Assembly: GCF_015461805.1 (NCBI RefSeq)
Contig: NZ_JACVZE010000002.1
Coordinates: 124,001-188,000 of the forward strand
Length of the DNA: 64,000 nt
Direction of reading: 5' to 3'
From: Pseudomonas pisciculturae
GTDB taxonomy: Bacteria > Pseudomonadota > Gammaproteobacteria > Pseudomonadales > Pseudomonadaceae
The position numbers and the translations under genes were made by a program. Positions 7,722 through 16,540 of this stretch are shown here, in pieces. Each line of letters begins with the position of its first letter. Positions within the stretch are counted from its first letter, which is position 1. Under the pieces are notes generated by a model. It saw only the letters and a list, made by a program, of their open reading frames with translations. It did no database searches and was not told the origin of the DNA.

Positions 7722-9659
7722 ATGACGCTACGTACGCTGTTGCCCCTGAGCCTGGTGCTGATACTGGCAAGCGGCTGCGAGACACAAAGGGCGCTCAAAG
7801 AAAGCGAAGCCTTGCGCCAGCAGGGCGATATCGTTCGTTCGGTAGAAGTGCTGCAAGCCGAAGCCAAGGAAGATCCCGACGATATTCAATTGCGCATCGC
7901 ACAGTTCGGCAAACTCGAACTGCTGGTAGCCCAATACAGCCGTGAGGCCAGCACCGCCCTGATGCGTGGCGATGACACTGGCGCCATACGCGCCCTGGAA
8001 ACCATCCTCAAATACGACCCCAGCAACCTCGGCGCCCGCCAGGAAATCCAAAGCATCCAGGCCATGAAACACCTGCGCCCGCAATTGGCGCGGGCCTATG
8101 AAATGAAACGCGCCAACCCGGTGGAGGCTCTTAACCTGGTACGCCAGATCATCGCGCAAAAACCCAACTACCGAGAGGCGCTGGATTTTCGCAATGCCCT
8201 GACCCGCGAACTGGTGAGTGCCGACTACCTGAGCGCCAACCTGTCCGACGCTATGCGCAAGCCCCTGAGCCTGGAGTTCAGTTCCCAAAGCCTGAGCACG
8301 ATCTTCGAGACCATCGCCCGCCTGTCGGGGGTCAACTTTGTCATCGACAAGGACGTCAACCCCAGCGCTGCCGCCAGCATGACGGCCACGCGTACCACCG
8401 CCGAAGATGCGTTGAACCTGCTGCTGACCACCCAGGGCCTGGAGAAGAAAATCCTCAACCAAAACACCATTCTGGTTTACCCCCGGCGCCCCGACAAAGA
8501 ACGCGAATACCGCGAGTTGGCGGTGCGCACGTTTTACCTCAGCCACGGTGACGCCAAGATCGTCGCCGCCGAGATCAAGCAGGTACTTAAACCCAAGGAA
8601 GTACTGGTGGATGAGCGCCTGAATGCGGTGATCGTGCGCGATGGGTTGGACACTTTGAGCGCCGTGGAAAAGATGGTGGAGGCCATTGATATCGCGCAGT
8701 CCGAAGTGACCGTGGACATCCAGGTGCTGGAGGTCAGCCTAACGGACGAACTGAACCTGGGCATCAAGTACCCGGAGAGCATCGGCCTGTCGGTGGGCAA
8801 CCTGGCCAATGTGCCGGCCGGGCTGGCCGGCACCCCCATCAGTGCGCTACGCGGCATCAATGGCGACAACATCCTGCTGGACTCGGGCAGCACCTCGGCG
8901 CGCATCAATATGCTGCAGCGCAGCGGCAATACCGTGACCCTCGCCAACCCTCGCGTGCGGGTGCGCAACCGGGAAGAAGCCCAGGTCAAAATCGGTGACA
9001 AGATCCCGGTGGTGACCACCACCACGGCCAACCAGATCACCACGTCATCCGTGGCCTACCAGGACGTCGGCCTGCAAATCACGGTCAAGCCCATTATCAG
9101 CCTGAGCGATGAGGTAAACCTGGAAGTGGATGTGGAAATGAGCCATATCACCAAACGCATCCCCGGTTCCGAGAACGTACCGGCGACCTTCGAACTGGGC
9201 TCGCGCGCCACCAAGACGCTGCTGACCGCCCGCAACAATGAAACCCAGATTGTCTCGGGGCTCATCCGCACTGCCGATACCGACGAAGGGACAGGCCTGC
9301 CGTGGCTGAGCCAAATTCCGTGGATCGGCAAAAAACTGTTCGGCACTAACCAGAACACCCAGCAGAAGACCGAGATCATCCTGCTGCTCACGCCCAGGAT
9401 CGAACGCAATCTGGACCTGCCGATCTCGCAGATCAGCACCTTCCACAGCGGCACCGAGGCGCGCAGTTCGACGGAGGGGATGATTTTGCGTGATACGACC
9501 GAGAAGATGATCCTCAAGCCCACCGGCGGCGACCCGACACCTGCGCTGCCACCGCCGATGCAACAGCCGGATGCCAACTGGGCACCGCTGCCGGCGCCGT
9601 TGCCGGAGTTGGTACCCAAACCAGCACCTGCTCCGGCACCAACACCTCAGACACAATGA
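7722..9659 (+). CDS. gspD: Lipoprotein secretin GspD
   Basis: Outer-membrane channel of the system. The signal peptide ends in the lipobox LASGC (Cys19), so the secretin is predicted to be lipid-anchored and may reach the outer membrane without a pilotin, as described for the HxcQ liposecretin. Residues about 25-160 are helical and repeat-like. An STN/N0-type domain (about 195-260) and a secretin N domain (about 265-340) follow. The C-domain (about 400-590) contains VPVVTTTT-like and GLPWLSQIPWIGKKLFG motifs typical of secretins. The C-terminal about 45 residues are Pro/Ala-rich. At 645 aa it is normal length. Last gene of the operon, followed by a REP doublet. Confidence 0.93.
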   Translation: MTLRTLLPLSLVLILASGCETQRALKESEALRQQGDIVRSVEVLQAEAKEDPDDIQLRIAQFGKLELLVAQYSREASTALMRGDDTGAIRALETILKYDPSNLGARQEIQSIQAMKHLRPQLARAYEMKRANPVEALNLVRQIIAQKPNYREALDFRNALTRELVSADYLSANLSDAMRKPLSLEFSSQSLSTIFETIARLSGVNFVIDKDVNPSAAASMTATRTTAEDALNLLLTTQGLEKKILNQNTILVYPRRPDKEREYRELAVRTFYLSHGDAKIVAAEIKQVLKPKEVLVDERLNAVIVRDGLDTLSAVEKMVEAIDIAQSEVTVDIQVLEVSLTDELNLGIKYPESIGLSVGNLANVPAGLAGTPISALRGINGDNILLDSGSTSARINMLQRSGNTVTLANPRVRVRNREEAQVKIGDKIPVVTTTTANQITTSSVAYQDVGLQITVKPIISLSDEVNLEVDVEMSHITKRIPGSENVPATFELGSRATKTLLTARNNETQIVSGLIRTADTDEGTGLPWLSQIPWIGKKLFGTNQNTQQKTEIILLLTPRIERNLDLPISQISTFHSGTEARSSTEGMILRDTTEKMILKPTGGDPTPALPPPMQQPDANWAPLPAPLPELVPKPAPAPAPTPQTQ

Positions 9660-9668
9660 AGATCCAAT

Positions 9669-9755
9669 GTGGGAGGGGGCTTGCCCCCGATGGCAGACTG
9701 TCAGTTGATACATCTGTAGCTGACACACCGTCATCGGGAGCAAGCCCCCTCCCAC
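9669..9755. repeat. REP doublet, head-to-head, 87 bp
   Basis: Begins GTGGGAGGGGGCTTG and ends with its reverse complement. The inner palindrome has complementary CAGATGTATC-type halves. It sits between the convergent ends of gspD and the ETF beta gene and may act as a bidirectional hairpin. One of seventeen REP loci in the window. Confidence 0.95.
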
Positions 9756-9780
9756 AGTTAGTTTTGTGGTGAGTTTGGGG

Positions 9781-10551
9781 TCAGCGTACGACACCTTCCT
9801 CAACCAACAACTTGAGAATGGCCTGCGCGCCCTCCTCCGGGCTCACGCCCTTGAGCACCTGCCCGCCGCCGCCACTGGCCTTGGCCGTGGCCGCTTTCAT
9901 CCGGTCCGCACCGCTCTTGGCCTTGATCACCTTCAAACGCTTGGGCCGAGGCTTGGCCGGTTGCAGTACCGCGCCTGTGAATAACTCATCGGCTTCGACC
10001 TCAACCTCATGGGCCGCCAGCTCGCCGCGCTGCGCCGGGCCATAGGCACTCTGGCGTGGCTTGGGCGCGGCGTTATCCACCGTGGCCAGGAACGGCAAGC
10101 GCACCTTCAACCGCCGGCGCTGGCCACGGGGCAAGGCTTGCAGCACATGCGCCACGCCACCGTCGATGGACTCCACTTGGGCCAGCCCGACAATCAACGG
10201 CCAGCCCAATTGCTCGGCGAGCAAAAACGGCAACATACCCGAGCCTTCACCGGTTTCCGCCTGGCTGCCGGCAAGTACCACGTGGGCACCGGCATCACGC
10301 AGGTACTCACTGAGCACCGGCAACGCATCGCTGCCCACCGGTTGCTCCAGCACATGCAGTTGCGGCAGGCCCATGCCGAGGTAGCTGCGCAGGGTTGGCT
10401 CATTGATGTTGCCGGCGTGCAGCACCTGCAACTTATCCCCAGCCAGTTGCAAACCCAGCTCCACCGCACGCGCATCTTGCTCGGCGCGGCGCGGGCGGCC
10501 GGAGGTGGGGTGGGCACCGATGGACACCAGGCTGATTACATTCGTATTCAT
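9781..10551 (-). CDS. etfB: Electron transfer flavoprotein, beta-type subunit of the dimethylglycine pathway
   Basis: Small ETF subunit that, with the next gene upstream, carries electrons from DgcAB to the respiratory chain. The 256-aa product has the ETF beta fold with SLVSIGAHPTSGRPRRAEQD, an AGSQAETGEGSGMLPF stretch (AMP/flavin side) and RLKVRLPFLATVDN. The C-terminus is Lys-rich (KPRPKRLKVIKAKSG). Three Met codons cluster at the start; the third (10551) has AAGGA at a proper 7-nt distance and does not run into etfA, so I chose it. Order dipeptidase-DUF5943-dgcA-dgcB-etfA-etfB matches PA5396 onward in P. aeruginosa. Confidence 0.88.
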   Translation of the reverse strand: MNTNVISLVSIGAHPTSGRPRRAEQDARAVELGLQLAGDKLQVLHAGNINEPTLRSYLGMGLPQLHVLEQPVGSDALPVLSEYLRDAGAHVVLAGSQAETGEGSGMLPFLLAEQLGWPLIVGLAQVESIDGGVAHVLQALPRGQRRRLKVRLPFLATVDNAAPKPRQSAYGPAQRGELAAHEVEVEADELFTGAVLQPAKPRPKRLKVIKAKSGADRMKAATAKASGGGGQVLKGVSPEEGAQAILKLLVEEGVVR

Positions 10552-10561
10552 AGCCATTTCC

Positions 10562-11782
10562 TTAAGCCGCATCGCGCTTGGCGCCGTTGCGGTAGGTCTC
10601 GACCGCGGCGATCAAGGCTTGCAGAATCGCGGCGCTTTCGCCGATCACCGACAGGTCGGCACGCTTGATCATGTCGCAGCTTGGGTCGAGGTTGATCGCC
10701 ACCACCTTGTCGCAGGCACCAATGCCTTGCAGGTGCTGGATCGCGCCCGAGATACCCACCGCCACGTAAACCCGCGCGGTAACCCAGGTGCCGCTGGCCC
10801 CGACCTGACGGTCGCGGGCCATAAAGCCGTCGTCCACCGCCACCCGCGAGGCGCCTTCAGTGGCCCCCAGTGCAGCGGCGGTCTGATGGAACAGCGCCCA
10901 GTCCTTCACGCCGTTGCCGCCAGAGAAAATAAACTCTGCTTCGGCCATCGGAATCGCTGCCGGGTCCACCGCCACCGCGCCGAGGTCCTCAATACGCGGC
11001 AGGCTGCGCGCCAAGGTTGTGGATAACTCCACGGGCAACGCTTCGTGACGGGTTTCGCTGACCGGTTCCGCGCATTCGACGGCGGCCAAAATCAGGCGTG
11101 GCAGCGAGCGAGCCAAGTCTTGCTGGCCGGCACCGGCGCGGCCGATGCACTCCTCGCCCTTGATCTGCCACACGCGGGTGGCCGGGCGCTCCTTGAGGGC
11201 CGCGGCAAAGCGCCGGCCCAACTCACCACCACCGCTGCGGCTGTCCGGCAGCAACCAGTGGCGCGGGTTGAACTGGTTATCCACAGCCCGTAAACCTTGA
11301 ACGCGTTGCTCAGGTGAATAGCCGTCGAACTCGTGGCCTTCCAGCACCAGCAGGCGATCGACACCAGCGGTCGCAAACGCGCTTTCCTTATGTTCACCAA
11401 ACACCACCGCCAGAACAGCACCGTCGCTGCCCGCCAACTGACGCGCCAGGCCAAGCAAGTCACGGTCGTGGCTGCTCAGGCGGCCGCCGACCATGTCGGG
11501 TACCACGTTGATGTAGAACGCCGGCGCAGGCACCTGATGCAGCGGCAATTGCACGTCCACTGCTGCCGTACGCTTGGCCGCGCCGCCTTGTTGGGCGCCG
11601 CTACGGTCAATACGCTTGATGCCGTTGGGGCCGATAAAACCGACGCCATGTACGTTCTTGCGGATGACGCCGTTAGGCCCCATCCAACTGTGTTGTACCG
11701 GCTGCATGGCTGCATGCAGCGGGTGCAAGCGGTTGCGGGCGATCCATTCGGCCCGGGGGTCGCGGCGGATAATGTCGCTCAT
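10562..11782 (-). CDS. etfA: Electron transfer flavoprotein, alpha-type (FAD-binding) subunit
   Basis: Large ETF subunit, 406 aa. The N-terminus has a family-specific extension (about 1-80, PNGVIRKNVHGVGF and GPNGIKRIDR) preceding the ETF alpha N domain. The C-terminal FAD domain is clear: GASGTWVTARVYVAVGISGAIQH and NLDPSCDMIKRADLSVIGE. Its start overlaps the dgcB stop by 1 nt (TGATG), and etfB follows, so the three are co-transcribed. Expected acceptor for electrons from dimethylglycine oxidation by DgcAB. Confidence 0.92.
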   Translation of the reverse strand: MSDIIRRDPRAEWIARNRLHPLHAAMQPVQHSWMGPNGVIRKNVHGVGFIGPNGIKRIDRSGAQQGGAAKRTAAVDVQLPLHQVPAPAFYINVVPDMVGGRLSSHDRDLLGLARQLAGSDGAVLAVVFGEHKESAFATAGVDRLLVLEGHEFDGYSPEQRVQGLRAVDNQFNPRHWLLPDSRSGGGELGRRFAAALKERPATRVWQIKGEECIGRAGAGQQDLARSLPRLILAAVECAEPVSETRHEALPVELSTTLARSLPRIEDLGAVAVDPAAIPMAEAEFIFSGGNGVKDWALFHQTAAALGATEGASRVAVDDGFMARDRQVGASGTWVTARVYVAVGISGAIQHLQGIGACDKVVAINLDPSCDMIKRADLSVIGESAAILQALIAAVETYRNGAKRDAA

Positions 11783-13725
11783 CAGTGCACCTCCGCAGGT
11801 TCACGCTTGATAGGGGCCTTGGTGGGCGCAGCATCGTCGAGCAAGGCGTCGGCCACCAGCTCTGCGATGTCCTTGATCAACGGGCGCGGTTCAACCACAC
11901 CTTCGAGCATCGCGGTGCACTGCGGGCACCCCACCGCCACCAACTCGGCACCGGTTTCGCGAATGTCGTCCATGCGCATGTCCGGGATACGTTGCTTGCC
12001 GGGAATGTCGGTAATCGGCGCCCCGCCGCCACCGCCGCAGCAGCGCGAACGGAAGCCCGAACGTTGCATCTCCTTGACCTCGATGCCCAGCGCCCTTAGC
12101 ACTTGGCGCGGCGCCTCGTATTCGCCGTTGTAGCGGCCCAGGTAGCATGGGTCGTGATAGGTCACGCTGTTGCCCTTGTGCTGGCCCAGGTTCAGCGCGC
12201 CTTCGCCGATCAGCTCGGCCATAAAGGTGCTGTGGTGCTGCACGATGTAGTTGCCGTTGAAGGCGCCGTATTCGTTTTTCAGCACGTGGAAGCTATGGGG
12301 GTCGCAGGTGACGATGCGCTTGAAGCAGTACTTTTCCAGGGTCTGGATATTGCGTTTGGCCAACAGCTGGAAAGTGGCTTCATCCCCCAGGCGACGGGCC
12401 ACGTCGCCGCTGTCGCGTTCTTCCAGGCCCAGTACGGCGAAGTCCACTTTGGCGGCTTTCAGCACTTTGACGAACGCACGCAGGGTGCGTTGGTTGCGCA
12501 TGTCGAACGCGCCATCGCCGACCCAGAACAGCACGTCGCAGCTGCCTTTTTCGCTGAGCAACGGCAGGTTCAAATCTGCCGCCCAGTTCAGCCGACCGCC
12601 CGGTGCGAAGCCGCCGGGGTTGTCGGTGGCGATGAGGTTTTCCAAGACTTCAGCGCCCTTGTTCGGCGTGGCACCTTTTTCCAGGGTGAGGTGGCGGCGC
12701 ATGTCGACGATGGCGTCGACGTGCTCGATCATCATCGGGCACTCTTCCACGCAGGCGCGGCAGGTGGTGCACGACCACAGGGTCTCGGCGTCCACCAGGC
12801 CATTGACGATCGGTTGATGCGGGTTGCCGCTGTGTTCGCCAATGGCTTTGCCCGGATAGGGGCTACCGGCGAACTTGGCATCGGTGCCGCCGGCCAGGCC
12901 GACGACCATGTCCTGAATCAGCTTTTTCGGGTTCAGCGGCTGGCCGGCAGCAAACGCCGGGCACGCCGCTTCGCACTTGCCGCACTGTACGCAGGCGTCG
13001 AAGCCGAGCAGTTGGTTCCAGGTGAAGTCCTTGGGTTTTTCTACGCCCAGTGGCGCGGTTTTATCGGTGAGGTCCAGCGGTTTCAAACCGGTGGAACGGC
13101 CGCCGCCAAAACGTTCAGCGCGGCGGTGCCAGGCCAGGTGCAGGGCACCGGCGAAGGCGTGTTTCATCGGGCCGCCCCAGGTCATGCCGAAGAACATCTC
13201 GCTCACGCCCCACAGCACGCCGACGCTCAACAATGCCGCGAGCAGCCAGCCGCCGAAGTCCGCCGGCAAAATCCCGGCCACAGGGAGCGTCAGCAGGAAG
13301 AAGCTCACCGAGAACGCCATCAGGCTTTTCGGCAGGCGCATCCACGGGCCTTTCGACAAGCGCGACGGCGGGTTACGCCGACGCAGGTAGACGAAGGTGG
13401 CGCCGACAAACATCAGCACCGAGGCCAGCAGCAAGGCATAGCCAAGGATGCGGCTTTGCAGGCCGAAGCCGTGTACCAGAATGGCCAGCAGTGCCGACAG
13501 CACAAAGCCCAACGCCGTGGCGACGTGGGTGTTGGCGATGTATTTGTCGCGGGCGACTACGTGGTGCAGGTCGACCATGTAGCGCTTGGGCATGGCCAAC
13601 AGGCCGCCGAGCAGGTCGACTTTGGAGGCGCGGCCACGGCGCCACATGGCGACACGTCGCAGTGCGCCAAGGACGGCAAGGCCCAAGGCGGCAAACAGGA
13701 GAATAGGCAGCAAGGTGTTCAACAT
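11782..13725 (-). CDS. dgcB: Dimethylglycine catabolism Fe-S membrane protein DgcB
   Basis: Membrane iron-sulfur subunit used with DgcA to demethylate dimethylglycine to sarcosine. The N-terminal about 180 residues carry several membrane helices. Two 4Fe-4S motifs follow: CVQCGKCEAACP (Cys245, 248, 251, 255) and CTTCRACVEECP (Cys319, 322, 325, 329). Two CCG-type cysteine-rich domains follow (CDPHSFH, CYLGRYNG, RCCGGGGG). The start at 13725 (MLNTLLPILL) has GGGAG 7 nt upstream; a longer frame begins 21 nt earlier but lacks a ribosome site. Length 647 aa. A REP doublet separates it from dgcA, so dgcB may have a reduced share of the upstream transcript. Confidence 0.93.
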   Translation of the reverse strand: MLNTLLPILLFAALGLAVLGALRRVAMWRRGRASKVDLLGGLLAMPKRYMVDLHHVVARDKYIANTHVATALGFVLSALLAILVHGFGLQSRILGYALLLASVLMFVGATFVYLRRRNPPSRLSKGPWMRLPKSLMAFSVSFFLLTLPVAGILPADFGGWLLAALLSVGVLWGVSEMFFGMTWGGPMKHAFAGALHLAWHRRAERFGGGRSTGLKPLDLTDKTAPLGVEKPKDFTWNQLLGFDACVQCGKCEAACPAFAAGQPLNPKKLIQDMVVGLAGGTDAKFAGSPYPGKAIGEHSGNPHQPIVNGLVDAETLWSCTTCRACVEECPMMIEHVDAIVDMRRHLTLEKGATPNKGAEVLENLIATDNPGGFAPGGRLNWAADLNLPLLSEKGSCDVLFWVGDGAFDMRNQRTLRAFVKVLKAAKVDFAVLGLEERDSGDVARRLGDEATFQLLAKRNIQTLEKYCFKRIVTCDPHSFHVLKNEYGAFNGNYIVQHHSTFMAELIGEGALNLGQHKGNSVTYHDPCYLGRYNGEYEAPRQVLRALGIEVKEMQRSGFRSRCCGGGGGAPITDIPGKQRIPDMRMDDIRETGAELVAVGCPQCTAMLEGVVEPRPLIKDIAELVADALLDDAAPTKAPIKREPAEVH

Positions 13726-13757
13726 GGTGAAGCTCCCACAGACCACACAGATCTAAT

Positions 13758-13844
13758 GTGGGAGGGGGCTTGCTCCCGATGGCAGATTGTCAGTTGATGC
13801 ATCTGTAGCTGACCTACCGCTATCGGGAGCAAGCCCCCTCCCAC
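13758..13844. repeat. REP doublet, head-to-head, 87 bp
   Basis: Same 87-bp architecture as the other head-to-head doublets, here between dgcA and dgcB inside a same-strand gene run. It could attenuate or stabilise the operon transcript. Confidence 0.95.
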
Positions 13845-13878
13845 ATTTAGACCGAGTTCACTTTGGTTCGGTGTCGGG

Positions 13879-15939
13879 TCAGAAATCCTTGCACAAGCGC
13901 AGGGCGTCATAGATCGCGGCGTGGGTGTTGCGCTGCGCCACGCAGTCGCCGATGCGGAACAGCAAGTAGCCCTCGCCCGCCTCGCTCAAGCACGGCTGCG
14001 GCTTGATCGCGAACAAGGCTTCAACGTCGATCTGGCCCTTGTTGCGCGAACCTTCCTTGAGCCCGTAGTAGATGGCTTCATCAGGGCGCACGCCGTTCTC
14101 GACCACCACCTGGTCCACCACCCGCTCTTCTTTGGCGCCGGTGTATTCGTTCTCCAGCACCGCCACCAGCTTGTCGCCTTCGCGGTAGACCTTTTCCAGC
14201 ATCATGTCGCCGGTCATGATCACTTCTTTGGGGTACATGCTGCGGTAGTAAGTCGGGAATGACGTACCGCCGATGGCCACGCCGGGCTTGATGTCGTCGG
14301 TGACGATCTCGACCTGGCTGCCTTTGTCTGCAAGGAAATCCGCCACCGACATGCCGGTGAATTCGCAGATGGTGTCGTACACCAGCACGTTCTTGCCCGG
14401 CGCGACTTTGCCGTCGAGCACGTCCCAGCTGCTTACCACCAGGCCTTCAGCCGCGCCCCAGTGCTCGTTTTGCTCGATGAACGGATGCCCGCCCACCGCC
14501 AGCACGACTACGTCCGGGCGCAGGTCCAGGATGGTGTCGGCATCGGCCGCCACGCCCAGGCGCAGGTCGACTTTCAGGCGCGCCAATTCCAATTGGAACC
14601 AGCGGGTGATGCCAGCAATCTGGTCACGTTGCGGCGCTTTCGAAGCAGTGGTGATCTGCCCGCCAATAAATTCTTTTTTCTCGAACAAGGTCACGTCGTG
14701 GCCACGTTCGGCGGCCACCCGTGCGGCTTCCATCCCGGCTGGGCCGGCACCCACCACCACGACTTTGCGCTTGACCCCGGTGGATTTTTCGATGATGTGC
14801 GGCACGCCCATGTATTCACGGGAGGTCGCGGCGTTCTGGATGCACAGCACGTCCAGCCCTTGGTACTGGCGGTCGATGCAGTAGTTGGCGCCCACGCACT
14901 GCTTGATCTGGTCGATCTGGCCCATCTTGATCTTGGCGATCAGGTGCGGGTCGGCGATGTGTGCACGGGTCATGCCGACCATGTCCACGTAGCCGCCTTC
15001 CAGAATGCGCGTGGCCTGGTTCGGGTCTTTGATGTTCTGCGCGTGCAGCACCGGGACCTTGACCACTTCCTTGATACCGGCCGCCAGGTGCAAGAACGGC
15101 TCCGGCGGGTAGCTCATGTTGGGAATCACGTTGGCCAGGGTGTTGTGGGTGTCGCAACCCGAACCCACCACGCCGATGAAATCCAGCATGCCGGTGTCGT
15201 CGTAGTACTTGGCGATCTGCTTCATGTCCTCGTGGGACAGGCCGTCCGGGTGGAACTCGTCACCACACAGGCGCATGCCCACGCAGAAATCGTCACCCAC
15301 CTCGGCGCGCACGGCCTTCAACACTTCCAGGCCGAACTTCATGCGGCCTTCAAAGCTGCCGCCCCATTCGTCGGTACGCTTGTTGACCCGCGGGCTCCAG
15401 AACTGGTCGATCATGTGCTGGTGCACCGCCGACAACTCCACACCGTCCAGGCCACCGGCCTTGGCACGGCGCGCAGCCTGGGCGTAGTTGCCGATCACGC
15501 GCCAGATTTCTTCCGGCTCGATGGTCTTGCAGGTAGCACGGTGCACCGGCTCACGCACGCCGGACGGCGACATCAGCGTCGGCCAGTTAAAGCCGTCCCA
15601 ACGCGAGCGACGGCCCATGTGGGTAATCTGGATCATGATCTTGGCGCCATGCTTGTGCATGGCGTCGGCCAGGTTCTGGAAGTGCGGGATGATGCGGTCG
15701 GTGGAAAGGTTCACCGAACTCCACCACTCCTGCGGGCTGTCGATGGCCACCACCGAGGAGCCGCCGCAGATTGCCAGGCCGATACCGCCCTTGGCTTTCT
15801 CTTCGTAATACTGAACATAGCGCTCGGTGGTCATGCCGCCGTCGGTGGCATACACCTCGGCGTGGGCGGTACTGAGCACGCGGTTGCGGATGGTCAGTTT
15901 GCCGATCTGAATCGGCGCAAACATTGCTTCGAAAGCCAT
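13879..15939 (-). CDS. dgcA: Dimethylglycine demethylase subunit DgcA (TMADH/old-yellow-enzyme family)
   Basis: Flavoprotein that oxidatively demethylates dimethylglycine. Residues 1-about 340 form an FMN TIM barrel (AHAEVYATDGGMTTERY, GGLDGVELSAVHQHM, VDMVGMTRAHIADPH). Residues about 390 onward hold a Rossmann dinucleotide domain (VVVVGAGPAGMEAARVAAERG). The length of 686 aa is normal for the trimethylamine/dimethylamine dehydrogenase group. Unusually, the Fe-S cluster motif reads CVGANYC plus a Cys 12 residues on (Cys348, Cys354, Cys366). In TMADH the equivalent is C-x2-C-x2-C-x11-C, so position 351 is Ala in place of the second Cys. The gene ends before a REP doublet. Confidence 0.93.
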   Translation of the reverse strand: MAFEAMFAPIQIGKLTIRNRVLSTAHAEVYATDGGMTTERYVQYYEEKAKGGIGLAICGGSSVVAIDSPQEWWSSVNLSTDRIIPHFQNLADAMHKHGAKIMIQITHMGRRSRWDGFNWPTLMSPSGVREPVHRATCKTIEPEEIWRVIGNYAQAARRAKAGGLDGVELSAVHQHMIDQFWSPRVNKRTDEWGGSFEGRMKFGLEVLKAVRAEVGDDFCVGMRLCGDEFHPDGLSHEDMKQIAKYYDDTGMLDFIGVVGSGCDTHNTLANVIPNMSYPPEPFLHLAAGIKEVVKVPVLHAQNIKDPNQATRILEGGYVDMVGMTRAHIADPHLIAKIKMGQIDQIKQCVGANYCIDRQYQGLDVLCIQNAATSREYMGVPHIIEKSTGVKRKVVVVGAGPAGMEAARVAAERGHDVTLFEKKEFIGGQITTASKAPQRDQIAGITRWFQLELARLKVDLRLGVAADADTILDLRPDVVVLAVGGHPFIEQNEHWGAAEGLVVSSWDVLDGKVAPGKNVLVYDTICEFTGMSVADFLADKGSQVEIVTDDIKPGVAIGGTSFPTYYRSMYPKEVIMTGDMMLEKVYREGDKLVAVLENEYTGAKEERVVDQVVVENGVRPDEAIYYGLKEGSRNKGQIDVEALFAIKPQPCLSEAGEGYLLFRIGDCVAQRNTHAAIYDALRLCKDF

Positions 15940-15954
15940 GGCACGGTCCTCGGC

Positions 15955-16485
15955 TTACAACGGCTTGACGGTGAACAGGCCGTCATCGTGGCCCTCTTCG
16001 GAGCCTCCGTAGACTTGCTCTGCAACGGTGCGGATCTGGCTGCCGCGCGCTTCAAGAATCTGGTCCATGGCGCCGGCAAACCAGCCGGTGAACATGTAGT
16101 CCACTTTGCGCCCGACCTTGCCGTACACGTAGACAAAAGCCGAGTGCTCAAGCTTGACGCTGCAGGTGCCCTTGTCGAGGTCGATGTCCTGGATCTTGAA
16201 CAGGCCCCAGCCGCGTTGCGACAGGCGCTTCATGTAGTGTTCGAACACCGCAACGCCTTCCAGCCCATGGCATTCGGCTTCTTTTTCACACCAGTGCCAG
16301 GCGGATTTGTAGCCGGCCTTGTAAAGGATTTCGGCGTAGGCGTCGGCGCCCAACACCTCTTCGATACCCTTGTGGTTGTTGACGAAAAAGTGGCGCGGCA
16401 CGTACAGCATCGGCAGGGCGTCAGAGGTCCAGACACCGGTTTCGCTGTCGACTTCGATAGGTAATTGCGGGGCGATCTTGGCCAT
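15955..16485 (-). CDS. DUF5943-type protein of the dimethylglycine locus (PA5397-like)
   Basis: Soluble 176-aa protein with no signal peptide or membrane segment. The N-terminus KIAPQLPIEVDSETGVW and a central YKAGYKSAWHWCEKEAE region resemble the ligand-binding V4R-like fold assigned to this family. It sits 15 nt upstream of dgcA and downstream of the dipeptidase, as in P. aeruginosa where the locus is induced by glycine betaine/dimethylglycine through GbdR. Biochemical role not known to me; a small-molecule or metal-binding helper for DgcA is a guess. Confidence 0.75.
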   Translation of the reverse strand: MAKIAPQLPIEVDSETGVWTSDALPMLYVPRHFFVNNHKGIEEVLGADAYAEILYKAGYKSAWHWCEKEAECHGLEGVAVFEHYMKRLSQRGWGLFKIQDIDLDKGTCSVKLEHSAFVYVYGKVGRKVDYMFTGWFAGAMDQILEARGSQIRTVAEQVYGGSEEGHDDGLFTVKPL

Positions 16486-16540
16486 GGAAACTTAACTCCA
16501 GAAAATTTGTTGTAGTGAGAGTGCGCAGTGATGCGCTGGC

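Noticed and set aside
12103..13797. Long plus-strand open frame of 564 codons opposite dgcB
   Set aside because: It is antisense to a well-supported Fe-S protein; its translation is His/Gln/Ala-rich with no domain, as GC-rich DNA produces.
14461..16464. Long plus-strand open frame of 667 codons opposite dgcA and DUF5943
   Set aside because: It spans two real genes on the other strand and has no recognisable domain or ribosome site.
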